From NCBI RefSeq assembly GCF_032854445.1, contig NC_088295.1, positions 79,760,028-79,824,027 on the forward strand: 64,000 nucleotides of DNA, written 5' to 3'. The notes beneath the pieces were generated by a model. The model was not told the DNA's origin and did not search any database. It saw nothing but the letters and a program-made list of their open reading frames with translations. Position 1 is the first letter of the stretch. Every line of letters starts with the position of its first letter. This DNA comes from Liolophura sinensis (Eukaryota > Mollusca > Polyplacophora > Chitonida > Chitonidae). This document shows, one piece after another, positions 37,578-55,058 of the stretch. The position numbers and the translations under genes were made by a program.

Positions 37578-37968
37578 CTGGGCCTAGTTTCACAAAGATG
37601 TCATACATGAACAATAATAATAGGACAACGGTACCGTAAATACCATAAAAAATTGTCATACATAGCTTCGTTTATTTATTTATTTATTTCATTGGTGTTT
37701 TACGCCGTACTCAAGAATATTTCACTTATACGACGGCAGCCAGCATTATGGTGGGTGGAAAACTGGGCAGAGCCCGGGAAAACCCACGACCATCCGCAGG
37801 TTGCTGGCTGACCTTCCCACATACAGCCGGAGAGGAAGTCAGCATGAACTTGACTTGAACTCACAGCGACCTCATTGGTGAGAGACTCCTGGGCCATTAC
37901 GCTGCGCTAGCGCGCTAACCAACTAAGCCACGGAAGCCCCATACATGGCTTCATGAAACTGGGCCCAG
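37578..37968. mobile_element. MITE of the GGGCCC family split by a SINE
   Basis: The left terminus CTGGGCCTAGTTTCACAAAG and the reverse complement of the right terminus, CTGGGCCCAGTTTCATGAAG, agree at 17 of 20 bases. Removing the inserted SINE and one target duplicate leaves an element of about 108 bp, similar in size and ends to the copy at 36513. The SINE lies near its right end. Confidence 0.75.
37671..37940 (-). mobile_element. SINE family A, full length, with target-site duplication
   Basis: It starts with a (TTTA)n tail at 37671 and ends at the tRNA head CCACGGAAGCCCC at 37940. The flanks ATACATAGCTTCG (37658-37670) and ATACATGGCTTCA (37941-37953) are a 13-bp duplication with two differences, the mark of LINE-mediated insertion. 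The head carries GACTTGAACTCACAG (B-box complement) and CTAGCGCGCTAACCAACTAA (A-box complement). Confidence 0.92.
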
Positions 37969-38815
37969 GTCACATAAACCATGGTAAAAACTTTGCTAAC
38001 ATAATACATGTCAGAATGTATACATATATCAGGTCGCAGGTTAGGAGTCAAAAATGTCCTGGGGAGAAAGAAAACAAAGAATGAGGAAAGGGAGTGATGC
38101 TCAACATATCTGGTGGGAAAAAAAAACTTCATTAACATGCAGCTGTGTACTTATGTTACTCATCTTAGAGAGCCATTAAGGGAAACAATATGAAAAAAGA
38201 AAGCAGCAAAGTATGAATCAATCAGGTATACAGTTGTACATGTACTGAAATACATGCTGAATTCCAAAGCTCTGGCTCAAGTAGGCAAATTTTGTAATAT
38301 GCTGATTAGGGTGTGTCACTAATGTACCCAATGTCATACTAACCTGTAAGTCAACTTTTTATATTATACTGAATTTCAGTAATTCCTTTCACATGATCCC
38401 TATCAAGCTTAATTTAAAAATTTACTTTTTTCCCCTTTCTTACCTGTATACAAAGTTTAAAAACACATTTGATGCCAAAGCAGTAGAAAAAAATTACGCC
38501 TTCTGACAACTTAGTTTCTGAGGAAATACTAGTGTTGGACTTCATGTTGTCTAAAATTTAAAAAAACAAAACAAAAAAGACAAAGAGTGGCCCATTCCAC
38601 TGAGTATACAAGACTGTGTCAAATATACTCATATACACTAACCTTTGGTACAGACACTGAGATACACATAAATAATAAAAAAAAAGAACACCAAATGCAG
38701 AGCAATACCATTTACATCAGTGTCACAATGATCGCAGTAAATGACGTACAAAAGATGATATCAAGTCACATTTATAATAAACTATGTACACACTGAACAG
38801 AACGGAGAAAAGTCT

Positions 38816-41800
38816 TCATTTGGCCGTCTCTGGAATCTGTGGTAAGCCAAACTCGTCCACCTTGACACCATCCTATAAACAGAATCGACTCAAAGTCAGG
38901 CACTATTCAGAGAGAACTGTAGTCTTCTGATGTCCAACCAGCCTACTATTACAGGGACGCCGAAAAAATAGCAGAGCGAAGGGGAGACAACTTCTATCAG
39001 AAATGACGACACATAAGTTGTGTCCCTTGACGGTTCAAAATAAATAGAAAGACTTCATGCGATTTTCAACAGCTGAACTCGCACAGATGTTACAAGGAGG
39101 CAAGATATACGATTATTAGCACAGGGCAGATGAGGGTTCACACAGAACTAAACTTTGAACTTCAGCGTTCATGTAAGCTAGATCAGGGATAGAATGAAGT
39201 GACCTTTGATATGAATGGTTCTTTATACTTTCTTTTTTATTTCCTTTTTTAATTTCTGTCATTGTCATCTATCTGTAATGTAATGCCAATAGTATTACAC
39301 AAGAGAGGAACAAAAATTATTTCAACCAGAGAAATCTGACTTCATCTTAATCTCCCAGATATATGCATGAAGCTATGATAAGATAATGACTATCATGACT
39401 ATGACTATGGTGATTTTTGAAATTGCATATTACAATTTAAATGTAAGTGGTAATAAGGTCAAACTTGGCTTGTACACTGTGACCAACAGGTTTGTATTCC
39501 CATTAAGGTAAAACCTGGACTCACCCTCATGGATTCTGCGCCTGGTTCACTAGTTGGTGCACTAGGTGCTCCTATCGCATCATCTAAGTACGAAGAATCC
39601 TCGAAGCCAATCTCATCACCGAGCGCATCAAGCTCCGCCTCTAGTTCGTCATCGTCCATCTCCGGCATTCCATAACTCCTCCCTAATGTCTCCTGGACCT
39701 CATTGGCCTGGTCCATCAGATCCTCCATATCATCCTGGATGTTCTGTTACAACATAAGGGAGAGAACTCATACCTGCAGTGATTACCGATCTTTTATAAA
39801 AAAAAAAAATACTTGCACTTTAATCTGCCATTGTGTACAGAACCACATTTCCCACCCATGACACAAAATGTTTCCCAAGGACTTATTGGCCTATGTTTTT
39901 CAGTAGTATCAAGGACCTTTCAGTTTCAGTAAGGAACTTTCACATGGAGATAAATGGAGAACAGGTAGCTTATTTATTGTTTCATTTCAAACAAGGTATT
40001 ATATAACACTTGACATATTTCTCAAAACCTCTTCACCATGACATGATTACCAAATATTATTCAATACGTTAAGCTGTTGTGGCATGCATCTGCGGAAACC
40101 TTACTTGGTTTATTTCTGAACATATATTAACACACTGGTTAGGAAAAACGTACCTCTATCTGATCAATATTGACATGTTTGTAAGCTTTTTTAAATTCCT
40201 TTACACCAACTTTCATGGCATCAACCTGAAAATACAAATATTTTCATATAAGACTAAAATATATTGGCCAAAGTTGCTGATAAACTTAGCATTAGATTTT
40301 ACACAGCACACATTTAGTCACATTAATTATATCCTTTTCTGAAGTGGTCTGGTGCGACATCCACAACAATTTTTTTAGCTGAAACAACATAAACCTTAAA
40401 CACTGTAAACCAGTGTGAGCAAAAAGCAAACAAAACAGAAATTTGAAAATTCGGATTTGAACCCATCAACATAATCTTATAAACTAAGACAACTTTAAAT
40501 TTACAACTGAAAAACATTCATGTAAAAGCTATTAGGAGAGGAATAATGATGTACTTACTGTGGTTTTCGTATCTTTTAGAGTTTGTATTCCATAATTTGT
40601 CTGTTCAAGGTTAAATGACTGCTGCATAAGTTGATCTCTCTGGTTCTCATACCTGACAACAACAACATGTCAAAATCATCAGGAATTTACAAATAATGCA
40701 GATTTACAAAACCAAAGATAAAACTATACCTCTGTAAATATTACCAACGATAAAATACATCAAAGATATTTACCATAAAAAACAATAAAGTGCAATCCCT
40801 TAACTGACTACTGAGCATGCGAGAAGGTAACATATTATATGAACAAGACAATCACATTATAAAGCGACTAAGTGTTGAATTAAACACATGTTATGTCAAA
40901 TAAGAGGAAACACAAAGAGAAAACGTAAAACAATCTAACTTACATTCGTTTTTGCTTTAAAACTCTCATAGCCTTCTGTTTCACCATATTCTAAAACAAA
41001 GAAGACAGACTGTGACACATTAACTGAACCAAAACATTGATGTTTGACATCTTTACTTTACCACTGAGTAGTACATTACACAATCATTTATAAGGGGTAT
41101 TATCTGAAAATACCATTACCAGGCAAATCCATAAAACACATTCTGTATTCAAAACTGACTTTATTCCTGAAGGTGCAGAATTCAATAGATGAGCAAAGGA
41201 TAGATTATTTTTTCCATAAATCTATGCAAGAGATCTGTATCTGTTTTGTCTATTTGTTCAACAGTGCTTCACCAATGTGACTATGGACAGGTATATGGAT
41301 TGAGGAATCTTGGCAAGTTGTCATGATCAGTCGGAAACCATCACACTGACCATGACAACCACACCATTAGTGAAGCAAAAGTCTTATATGTTTATTTATT
41401 TACTTGATTGGAGTCCTACACCATACTCAAGAACACTTCACCTATATGACGACAGCCAGCATGGTGGCTTGAGGAAACCAGACAGAGCCCACTGGTTGCT
41501 GGCATCTTTTGTCTGTGAAGATCACAGAAACATAGGAATCTAATATTACAAGGATTTACACTAATCCTTATTCTTTGGGAAAATGAACAAGTAAATGTAA
41601 AAACTTGAAATACATCTTTCAGATACCTTTGAGGGCCCATCTCTCATTTTTTTCATCTGATCTTTATACTTTGCTAACTCCTGATCCAGCCGAGAAATCT
41701 TCTTGTCAATGGACTCACCTCTGCTGTCAATCTGAATAGAAGAAAACACCACAAGAAAATTTTAAAACATGTGAAATATAATTTTATGTACAGTACATTT

Positions 41801-42778
41801 ATTTTAACATAGATTTTTTGCATAAATGCATAATTTACATGTCATATGGGAGACGGTAAGGTTTCTAAGACTGCAAGTTCTTTAATTGAAGTATTAAACA
41901 GATCATACTGGCCATGTCAACTGAAAATGAACTCTTACAGCCATTTTTTTTTCATCCCAAATAAATGGTGTGTTTCATCATAAATTCCTTATAAATGTAG
42001 TGGCTTATTCACAGCAATCTTGTATGACTCAGCTTTGTTAATGTATGTTCATCAAAATCACAAGCAAATCAGTGAATACCGGTAATTAAAGAGGAGCTTT
42101 TATCATCCTGACAGAATACAGTGATGAAGGCAAATTGAACTGACAGTTGTACATTTACTGATTAAAACACAAAGGAAGCCACAAAAATCATGTAGAGTGA
42201 AACCAATCAAAGTAACTAAAAGTGCTTTATGAAAACAACATTTCACTTTGTCAAGCCGGCTCCAGTGGCTTTCATCGATGAGAAATCAAGTCGGAACTGT
42301 CGTCTGACAGTCCATTCCCTGTTACAGAATTTGTCCGACTAAACAAAAAAAAAAACCTACAAATCAAATGTGTGGGTTTAAGCCTCGATGCAACAGTGGA
42401 GCCATCCCCATTATTTAAAACTATTTGCCATTACACTGTACATTAACATGTGTTTGTTTCTTGAATTTGACTGAAGCAATATTTTCGTCCTGTGACAGAA
42501 ATGAGTGATAAAATGATACATCACAATGAAAATGATGACTTTTTTTCAACCTCAAATGCGTTCAAGGCCTTTAGATGGAATATGAGAAACATATACGCTA
42601 CAATCACATCATCTGGGTAAAACATAAAAACAACAACAACAACAGTCCACATTAGTTAGGGCCTACATTAGTATCATAGCGTAATAACCACAAAGTTAAC
42701 TGTTCTTACATTCGAAATACAGTCCGTCAGGTTCGGCGGTGGCTCTTTGGGCTTTCCTCTGCCAAAGAATCTGTTCAT
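38816..42778 (-). CDS. CHMP5: Charged multivesicular body protein 5 (Vps60), seven exons
   Basis: ESCRT-III-related protein acting late in multivesicular-body sorting and other membrane scission events on the cytosolic face of endosomes; by family it binds LIP5/VTA1, the activator of the VPS4 ATPase. Exons (minus): 42778-42710, 41731-41627, 40990-40944, 40652-40559, 40225-40154, 39743-39525, 38872-38816. All junctions are GT-AG and in phase, giving 220 residues, close to the 219 I recall for human CHMP5. It begins with the basic [15 protein letters not shown], continues [20 protein letters not shown] (helix 1), [20 protein letters not shown] (helix 2), [19 protein letters not shown], an acidic [15 protein letters not shown], and closes [13 protein letters not shown]. 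The last motif is typical of CHMP5. The gene looks intact. It is head-to-head with PECR. Intron 2 carries an old SINE. Confidence 0.97.
41395..41510 (-). repeat. Diverged SINE family A copy in CHMP5 intron 2
   Basis: TTTATTTACTTGATTGGAGT, CTCAAGAACACTTCACCTAT, GACGACAGCCAGCATGGTGG and ACAGAGCCC follow the family consensus with many changes. It lies between exons 2 and 3, in the same strand orientation as the gene. Confidence 0.7.
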
Positions 42779-48505
<5,727 letters not shown>

Positions 48506-48930
48506 CCCCATAGTTAATTGTTTCTCTCGAGTATGTTCGCCAGGTGAATATATTACTGAGGGAACTGTTGTAAGGAAACATTCTGAAGTTACTTGATTAA
48601 TACCTGGATTATTTTCCACCATTACCTGATAGATATGTCGAAAATTTTCCACTGTTATTTGATTGATTGTTTTTAAAAAAATCTCTACCGTATACTTGAT
48701 TGATGACTCAAAGATTTCGGACAGTTAATTGATTGCTATCTCAAAAATTTCGAACAGTTAATTGATTGCTATCTTAAAATATTTCTACGGAATATTTATA
48801 CAGAACTTTATTTGAAAAATGTCTGAAAATATTTTCTAGTTTTATTTGGATGAGCATTTTAAAAATGTTTAATCTGGTAACTGCTTTATGAAATTACGCA
48901 CAGATAATCTAGAATATTTGAATTAAAATC

Positions 48931-48936
48931 AATAAA
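48931..48936 (+). terminator. PECR: Candidate poly(A) signal for PECR
   Basis: AATAAA lies 426 bases after the stop codon within an AT-rich 3' region; it is the first clear hexamer that I see. Confidence 0.35.
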
Positions 48937-49736
48937 ATAACCCAGGTTTCTATTTGAGATGCATCAGTGCTTGTATATCGTAATTTATGTATGTAGCTGT
49001 TAATCAGTTATTGACTAGGCATGTAAACAAACAGAATCTTGTTTAAATGCTTGGGCATAGACGGTGTCTGTTCAATCACAGCCTAGAACGGGAAATTTCT
49101 GGATTATTGTTTGTGAGACCTTGGTGAAAATGAACGTCGCCGGCGTTCATGAGGCCGTTGGTGTATATAGTCTTGGGCTTCTTGCAGACAACTTGTCTGC
49201 CACGAATATGACGCAGAAGTCTGTAAGTTGCACGTGGAAAAGTTACCAGAAAGCTACATGTATGGTTACCTCCGGAACGTCTGATTTCTTTCACCAATAA
49301 AAATGCCATCATATATATTTTTTTTAAAAATTCAGTATATGGCAAATACTGTCAAATGAAAAGACAATAAACAAGATTCTAAGCAAGAACCTCTGATGTT
49401 TTGGTATATGTTGGACACAAACCACAGAAGAAGTAAGAAAGTATATAAGGTACGAAATTAAGACGCATCCATGCAACGAGAGGAAATAAACAGTTTTCAG
49501 TGATGATGGGAAGGCACTAGGAATGTTTAGGCGAATGAGTTCAATCAGTGTCCATGCAAACCACGTATACCACGCTAGCGTAAATGTTGTTCAGAAACGA
49601 TAATCAAAACATGTATGTTGTTACGACCCAAACTGCCTGTATTATAAAGAGATGGCTTGTTCGAAATACACGACAGTTTAGCCGCACAAAAAAGTAACCA
49701 AAACCAGCAGATTTTATATTACAACAATTTATTAGC

Positions 49737-49836
49737 TTTAACAAGAACAGATAATAAGACTTAATACAAATACTAAAGTACTTAAGTTTAACAAGAAAGG
49801 ATAGCAGTATCTATTACAAATACTAAAGTACTTACA
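49737..49836. repeat. 50-bp tandem repeat, two copies
   Basis: TTTAACAAGAACAGATAATA with TACAAATACTAAAGTACTTA is followed by TTTAACAAGAAAGGATAGCA with the same TACAAATACTAAAGTACTTA. Confidence 0.8.
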
Positions 49837-51504
49837 TGTACAACGGTGTCAAGTCCAAACGGACGCATATATTCCACAATGCGGAAAACCATACAGGCAT
49901 AAATGCAGAAATAAAAGGGAAAATCCACAGTATAACTGAGTGTATGACGAAATATACACAAAATTCCACAGACAGAGACCGTGTACTAATAAGCACTGTG
50001 TACACAAGAGCACAAAATCAATATACAAGTTCAGACTGAACAAGTGCTCGGTGGAGATAGGATTTAACAAAGCCAGAGGCTATAAAGACACCAAAATTCA
50101 GCACAAAAGGCCTACTAAAGTAATACACAGCGAAAGCATGCAAAACTCTCAAAAATTCTCCGTTCTCTCCCTTTGACCTGCTTTCATAGGTCTTATATAG
50201 CCTGGTGGAATTGTCTAGAATAAGAAAAATTCCTGAACACTTGATGTAAAAAAGTAGGCACCGAACTGAGCGTATTCTGGAACACTCCAAGGCAGAGGCA
50301 AACAGCAGGCCCCGAACTCAGCATATGAAAATAGTGGCAAGCTAAATTTTGAAGCTGACGGCAGTCGTGCACATAATGTCCGTTGCACTTTGATTGAAGG
50401 TGTTCACATATTCTACGACCCTTTGACGTTTCTCAGTTGAGCATTGCCTGAGGGTGAAGGTGTGAATCTGGTGCCAACGCGTTTGTGTAATTTGTGGTCT
50501 TAGAGTAGCTTGCATGAAACTCTCTTTGGACAGTCGATCAGATGACTTTGTACATTGTAAATCTTCATGAAAGCAAGGAGGAGGGGAGCCTGTAGAAAAG
50601 TTCGTGAAAATGCTAAGAGTTGCATGCAGTTTTATTTACCTTACTTTCTTAGCAATTGTCTCCTTGTGGCCATCATTTCAGAAATAATAAATTGACGGAA
50701 AACAATTTTTTTGCAAATTTAATGTATAGTTGGTGGCGGACGTGTTAGAATTGGTATAAAGCTTACAGTGGTGCATGAAAGCCTATCCTGATCTTGGGGC
50801 AGTACATCTGCGCTTGGCATTCGTCTGGTAGCATTCAGAGAGCAGCAATAGTGCACAGCCATGATCAAAGGACCTGGTATGGTATGGGGGGAAATTGGCC
50901 CCAATGCAAGAAACTGCAGCTCAAGAAGCGAAACTGACTACAGCTGTGATTGACAGCTGCTGACGCGCTCGCAAGGCAATTTCAAATTTTTTTAGTTCTG
51001 TTTTACTTTTCTTTTCCTGTTATATGCCAAGGATGCATTAAAGCAATGTATAGGTCATAAAATCGAATAATTGATGGATTGCTCCAGCCACATTGAAATA
51101 TCTTCTTTTTGTTTTTGCATTAAACACTGTAGAGCGGGGAAAATCACTGCACCACGAATGTAACTTTCTGAAATATTCAGGAGCACACAGTTGTGCGCCA
51201 ATCAATTAAATACATATACAACAAATATTCAGCCTTACACTTTCGCTACGCATAACATGATAATGATAGCTAGAGGTCCAGATGTGCTCTCAATCAGGAT
51301 TTATGTGTGATTTCACTTGTTACTCGTGGACTCACTGTAAGTTGCCATTATAAGTCAGTGGGCAGTAACCTGATCAAAGCACATTCACGGCAGACGTGAA
51401 AAAGCTCACTTGTGGTAGTAGTGTTTAGGAGACAATTAAATTTAGGGTGTATGTACTGTCAAGTTGAGTAAATTTACGCCCATTCCACATACAATCGTTT
51501 CACA

Positions 51505-51735
51505 GACGTTACCACTTCGGCGGCCTAATCGTTAGATCGTCCGCCTAGAAATCAGGAGATCTGGGATCAAACCCGGGCCGGGTCATACCAAAGACTTTAA
51601 AATGGTATTTGTTGCTGCCTCGCTTGGCGTTCAGCACTGGGAGGATGGATAGAACAAGGAATAGGACTAGCCAGTGTCAGTATGATGTGACTGCATGGTT
51701 GGGGTGTCATGTATGGTGTCTTCAGCATGGTACTT
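51505..51735 (+). mobile_element. SINE family B, plus orientation, tRNA head preserved
   Basis: The head has CGGCCTAATCGTTAGATCGT (A-box-like) and GATCTGGGATCAAACCCGGG (B-box-like) 45 bp later, as in a tRNA promoter. The body then matches the complement of 1600-1862 and 32680-32945: ACTTTAAAATGGTATTTGTT, GCTGCCTCGCTTGGC, CAGTATGATGTGACTGCATG, GTGTCATGTATGGTGTCTTC. The tail is replaced by CATACATACAAACATACATA-like sequence. Confidence 0.7.
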
Positions 51736-52174
51736 GACGGCAGCACTTTGACGGCATGTACCCACCGTGTCAACAGAAATCACAGTACTCCTCGTCGTTG
51801 TTTGACTGAAAGAAATTGTGAAGTGCTACTTAAAATCCCAAGCATACATACAAACATACATACCTACATAAGTGGAAAACCTTACTATTTAGGACATATG
51901 CGACTTAAGATTTATCACAGAAGACTATCAGTGAAATGAAACGCAGAGAACCTGAAAAATGACAACTAATAATCAAAACAGTATACAATGCACGGAGAGA
52001 GTGCAGTAGGCTGATAAATATTCCTGTCATTTATAGGTACCCGACACACTGGTAACGAGAGTTGGTTCAAGATCCGCAGTGGTGTCTCGCTGAATATACA
52101 GAGTTTCCTCTATACCATGGAAATGCAATGCCAAATACTGTACGTAATTGGCATGGGGTATATTTAACGAAGAA

Positions 52175-52650
52175 GGCATTACATGTATTTATTTATTTAT
52201 TTATTTATTTATTAGATTGCTATATCAGATATATGTGATATCGTTCCATTTTATGAGTGGTGGAAGGAGGAGTGCCCGGTGTAAACCACCAATCATTGGA
52301 AAGTTACTTGCGCGCCATACTGTGGAAAACAAGTGGTCTTCTACCTATGTTAGACTGCGCAAACGACCATACCAGCGTTAAGATCATCAAGACCTCACAA
52401 GGAGTGACGGCGGGGAAATCCACAAATCCCCTGACCTAGGGGACAGCACCCAGAACTACGGGTGGCGAAAACCTGACTGCCCAGGGTAAACCACAACCTT
52501 TCGAAAGGTACCTGGAAAACCCGCTAACTTGAAACTGCAGTGCATCAGCGAGAGTTGGATTCGATTGACTCGCGACCATATGGGTCAACGGCCTGTTAGT
52601 CGTAGCGGGTTAACCGACCAGGACATGTTTACTTATATCAATATGTAATA
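52175..52650. repeat. Degenerate repeat family D copies
   Basis: A (TTTA)n run precedes TGAGTGGTGGAAGGAGGAGT and GCCCGGTGTAAACCACCAAT. A second unit has GGTGGCGAAAACCTGACTGC and CCAGGGTAAACCACAACC, so at least two related copies lie side by side. A (TTTA)-headed relative begins at 63722 and another part is at 34560. Confidence 0.5.
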
Positions 52651-52826
52651 GCCCGGTTTCCTGCCACCGTATAATGTGTCAGCCGTCGTCGTATACGTGA
52701 AATATTATTGAGTACAACGTAAAATTGCAAATAAATAAATATATAAAAATAATCGGGGTGTACATATAACGTTAATTTCAGTCAGCAAACAGTTCCATGG
52801 ACAGCGGTGTGAATATTCAAATCCGT

Positions 52827-52981
52827 AACAAGACAGACAGGCGTGAGAACAAGACAGACAGGTGTGAGAACAAGACAGACAGGCGTGAGATCAAGACAGA
52901 CGCGTGTGAGAACAAGACAGACACGTGTGAGAACAAGACAGACACGTGTGAGAACAAGAAAGACAGGCGTGAGAAAAAGAA
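52827..52981. repeat. 21-bp tandem repeat, about seven copies
   Basis: The unit AACAAGACAGACAGGCGTGA plus G recurs with C/T and G/A variants (ACGTGTGAG). It keeps one frame open, encoding the heptad NKTDRRE/NKTDTCE, inside a 106-codon open frame starting at 52797. The flanking residues look random and there is no splice or promoter support, so I call it a minisatellite. Confidence 0.85.
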
Positions 52982-53565
52982 GGATGTAGAGACTTATACA
53001 GTCTTACTAAATAGTCTCTGTGTGCGTGTACCTGTAAATGAAGATCAAGCTGTATCGCGGAACAGCAAGCAAACTCAGGCAAGACAATATGTACGATACA
53101 TTTGCAATACTCAATAAACGGACCCGTAGTTGATATACGTTGCTCTGAACAACCAGACACTGAGATGCTATCTTGTTCACTCATAACTGGTCACCGGCGG
53201 CTAGGTGCATTATGAAACCTATCGATTCATGTTGTTTTATGCAAGTTCTCGTTCTTCACTGAAACATAATTTGGCGTACATGTAAATAAAATGTATGCTG
53301 TATCAAGCTAAGTGATTGCACCCTAGAAAAAATCTGAAAATATGATTTTACAAGAGAGATCATCTATATGAGAAATACATCAGGTCATACCGCGCAAAAA
53401 GATGACCCAAACGAACTTATAAGCTGTGTGTTTGATAAATGTTGAATTTCTTTACCCACAGTGTTCTTATTTCACAAAGGACTTTTCGAACACATGTACC
53501 GCGTCTGACAGCACATCAGAGGTGAGTCACTATTTTATTCTATTTTTCCTTGATCAGATTGTTAA

Positions 53566-53760
53566 AGCCAACGTTTAAGCTGGAAGCGGTGAGTAAATAT
53601 ATTACATATACAGTCAATGCCCTGTGTAACGACCAAGTAAATGTCATATTGGGAGTGGTAAAATAAGTCAACGTTTAAACTGGAACCGTACGTAGATGTT
53701 AGTTATACAATCGATTTTTACAACGACAAAGTTGTAAACATTGGCCATAGTGAGTGGTAG
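53566..53760. repeat. Diverged tandem duplication of about 100 bp
   Basis: AAGCCAACGTTTAAGCTGGA, TATACAGTCAATG, AACGACCAAG and GGGAGTGGTA recur as AAGTCAACGTTTAAACTGGA, TATACAATCGATT, AACGACAAAG and GTGAGTGGTA in the same order. Confidence 0.65.
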
Positions 53761-55058
53761 GGGTTATGATGAGATATTTGCCATAATTATGTTTATTTTA
53801 CTCAAGAAACAAGACATGGCTGTTGAAGTCATCACTGTTATAATCCCTGTTGGCGGATGAACGATGGGTACATCATCTACATGTGGCCATTTCTGTACCC
53901 CAATGCATTTATCAGTATCTATATGCGGTAACCATGATGTTGTCACGGAATGACTTATATGTGATATAGACAAAGACACAAATAAACATATATATTATTA
54001 TTATTTTATGATATAATATGATTTAAAGTTCATTTTCTGCTCATGTATGAAACTTTTTTATCCAGTTATTCAAAATTTGCAAGGAATTACTGTTATTGCA
54101 GCACTTAGATAGTAGGCCTATGCGGATGTGGATCGAAGTATTTTGACGGAACTAACAGAAATTATAACAAATATTCGAAAAAGAAAATTTATATTTTTAT
54201 ATTCTTAGTATCTATTATTTGCCTCCGGTTGTTAGTAGAAGCATAACTATTATAAAATATGAAACCATACACCAGATGTTACCTTGCAGAATGTTTATAA
54301 TTGTCATTCTTAAAGAGTACAATTCTACACTTATTGGTACAATTCTTCAACAATACATATATAGTTTTCCGCAGTGTCGATGACCGAGTGCTTACAGCGC
54401 CCATCTAATTACTCGAAGATATACAAACGAGTCTGATCACAGGATACCCATCTTTGCGGCATTGTCGTCTTAACAGTCTCGATTCTATCCTACTTGGCCT
54501 TATACGTAAGGCGAAGGAATTAACCATTATTGCTTACTCTCATTATTATTACGCCTTACTCTCATCGCGGAGTCTAACGGTTAGAATCTCTTTCTTCATT
54601 ACAAAATAATGATTTTAGTACAGGTCAAACGATGACTGACGAGGATTTAACATAAAGTATCACATAGCAAATGTTATCCTTTTAGTAATGCCCCATGGGA
54701 GAGTCCGTATACTGCATATTTGGTACGGTCCCTTACTTACTCTTCATGAGAAATGCGTTCGTGCGCCATCGTCAATGTAGTATTATACACATGCCGATCC
54801 CCTTTTCTACGAGTTCATTTTAAACAACTTTTTGGAGATTTTATGTTAATAAATTTATTCATCATTACCTTCAAATTTTGACATGAAGTTTTCTGAATAA
54901 TCTTTAAATAACTCTTTTAAGAGCTGGTGCAGGACAACGGAAAGTGAGTGAGTTTTGTAGGTACAAATTATTTCTCGAACAGCGCCTTTATCCGCGTCAG
55001 ATTAATACAATGTCTAATAGGTATGATTTAAGCATCAAATTATGTTATATATCTATGA

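Larger units (their letters stand above)
31393..38815. other. Gene-free stretch dominated by repeats
   Basis: Between the orphan exon and CHMP5 there are two SINE families, two MITEs of one family, a 54-bp minisatellite and a TA run, listed separately. The intervening sequence (for example 35160-36060) is unique, without open frames of note. Confidence 0.5.
48506..55058. other. Gene-free stretch right of PECR
   Basis: PECR's 3' untranslated region probably occupies the first 450 bp. Beyond it I see no gene, only SINE-like repeats, short tandem arrays and AT-rich unique sequence. A run of diverged sequence at 49430-49620 resembles 59600-59760 (both contain GTTTTCAGTGATG followed by CTGGGCAGACAGTGG-like words), so an interspersed repeat is present there too. 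Confidence 0.5.

Noticed and set aside
51505-51570. tRNA gene-like sequence with A- and B-box
   Set aside because: It is the head of a family B SINE copy, followed by the family's body; it lacks a proper cloverleaf acceptor stem.
53764-53979. 71-codon minus-strand frame (HISHSVTTSWLPHIDTDKCI...)
   Set aside because: Residues look plausible but there is no good acceptor or donor at its ends and no known domain.
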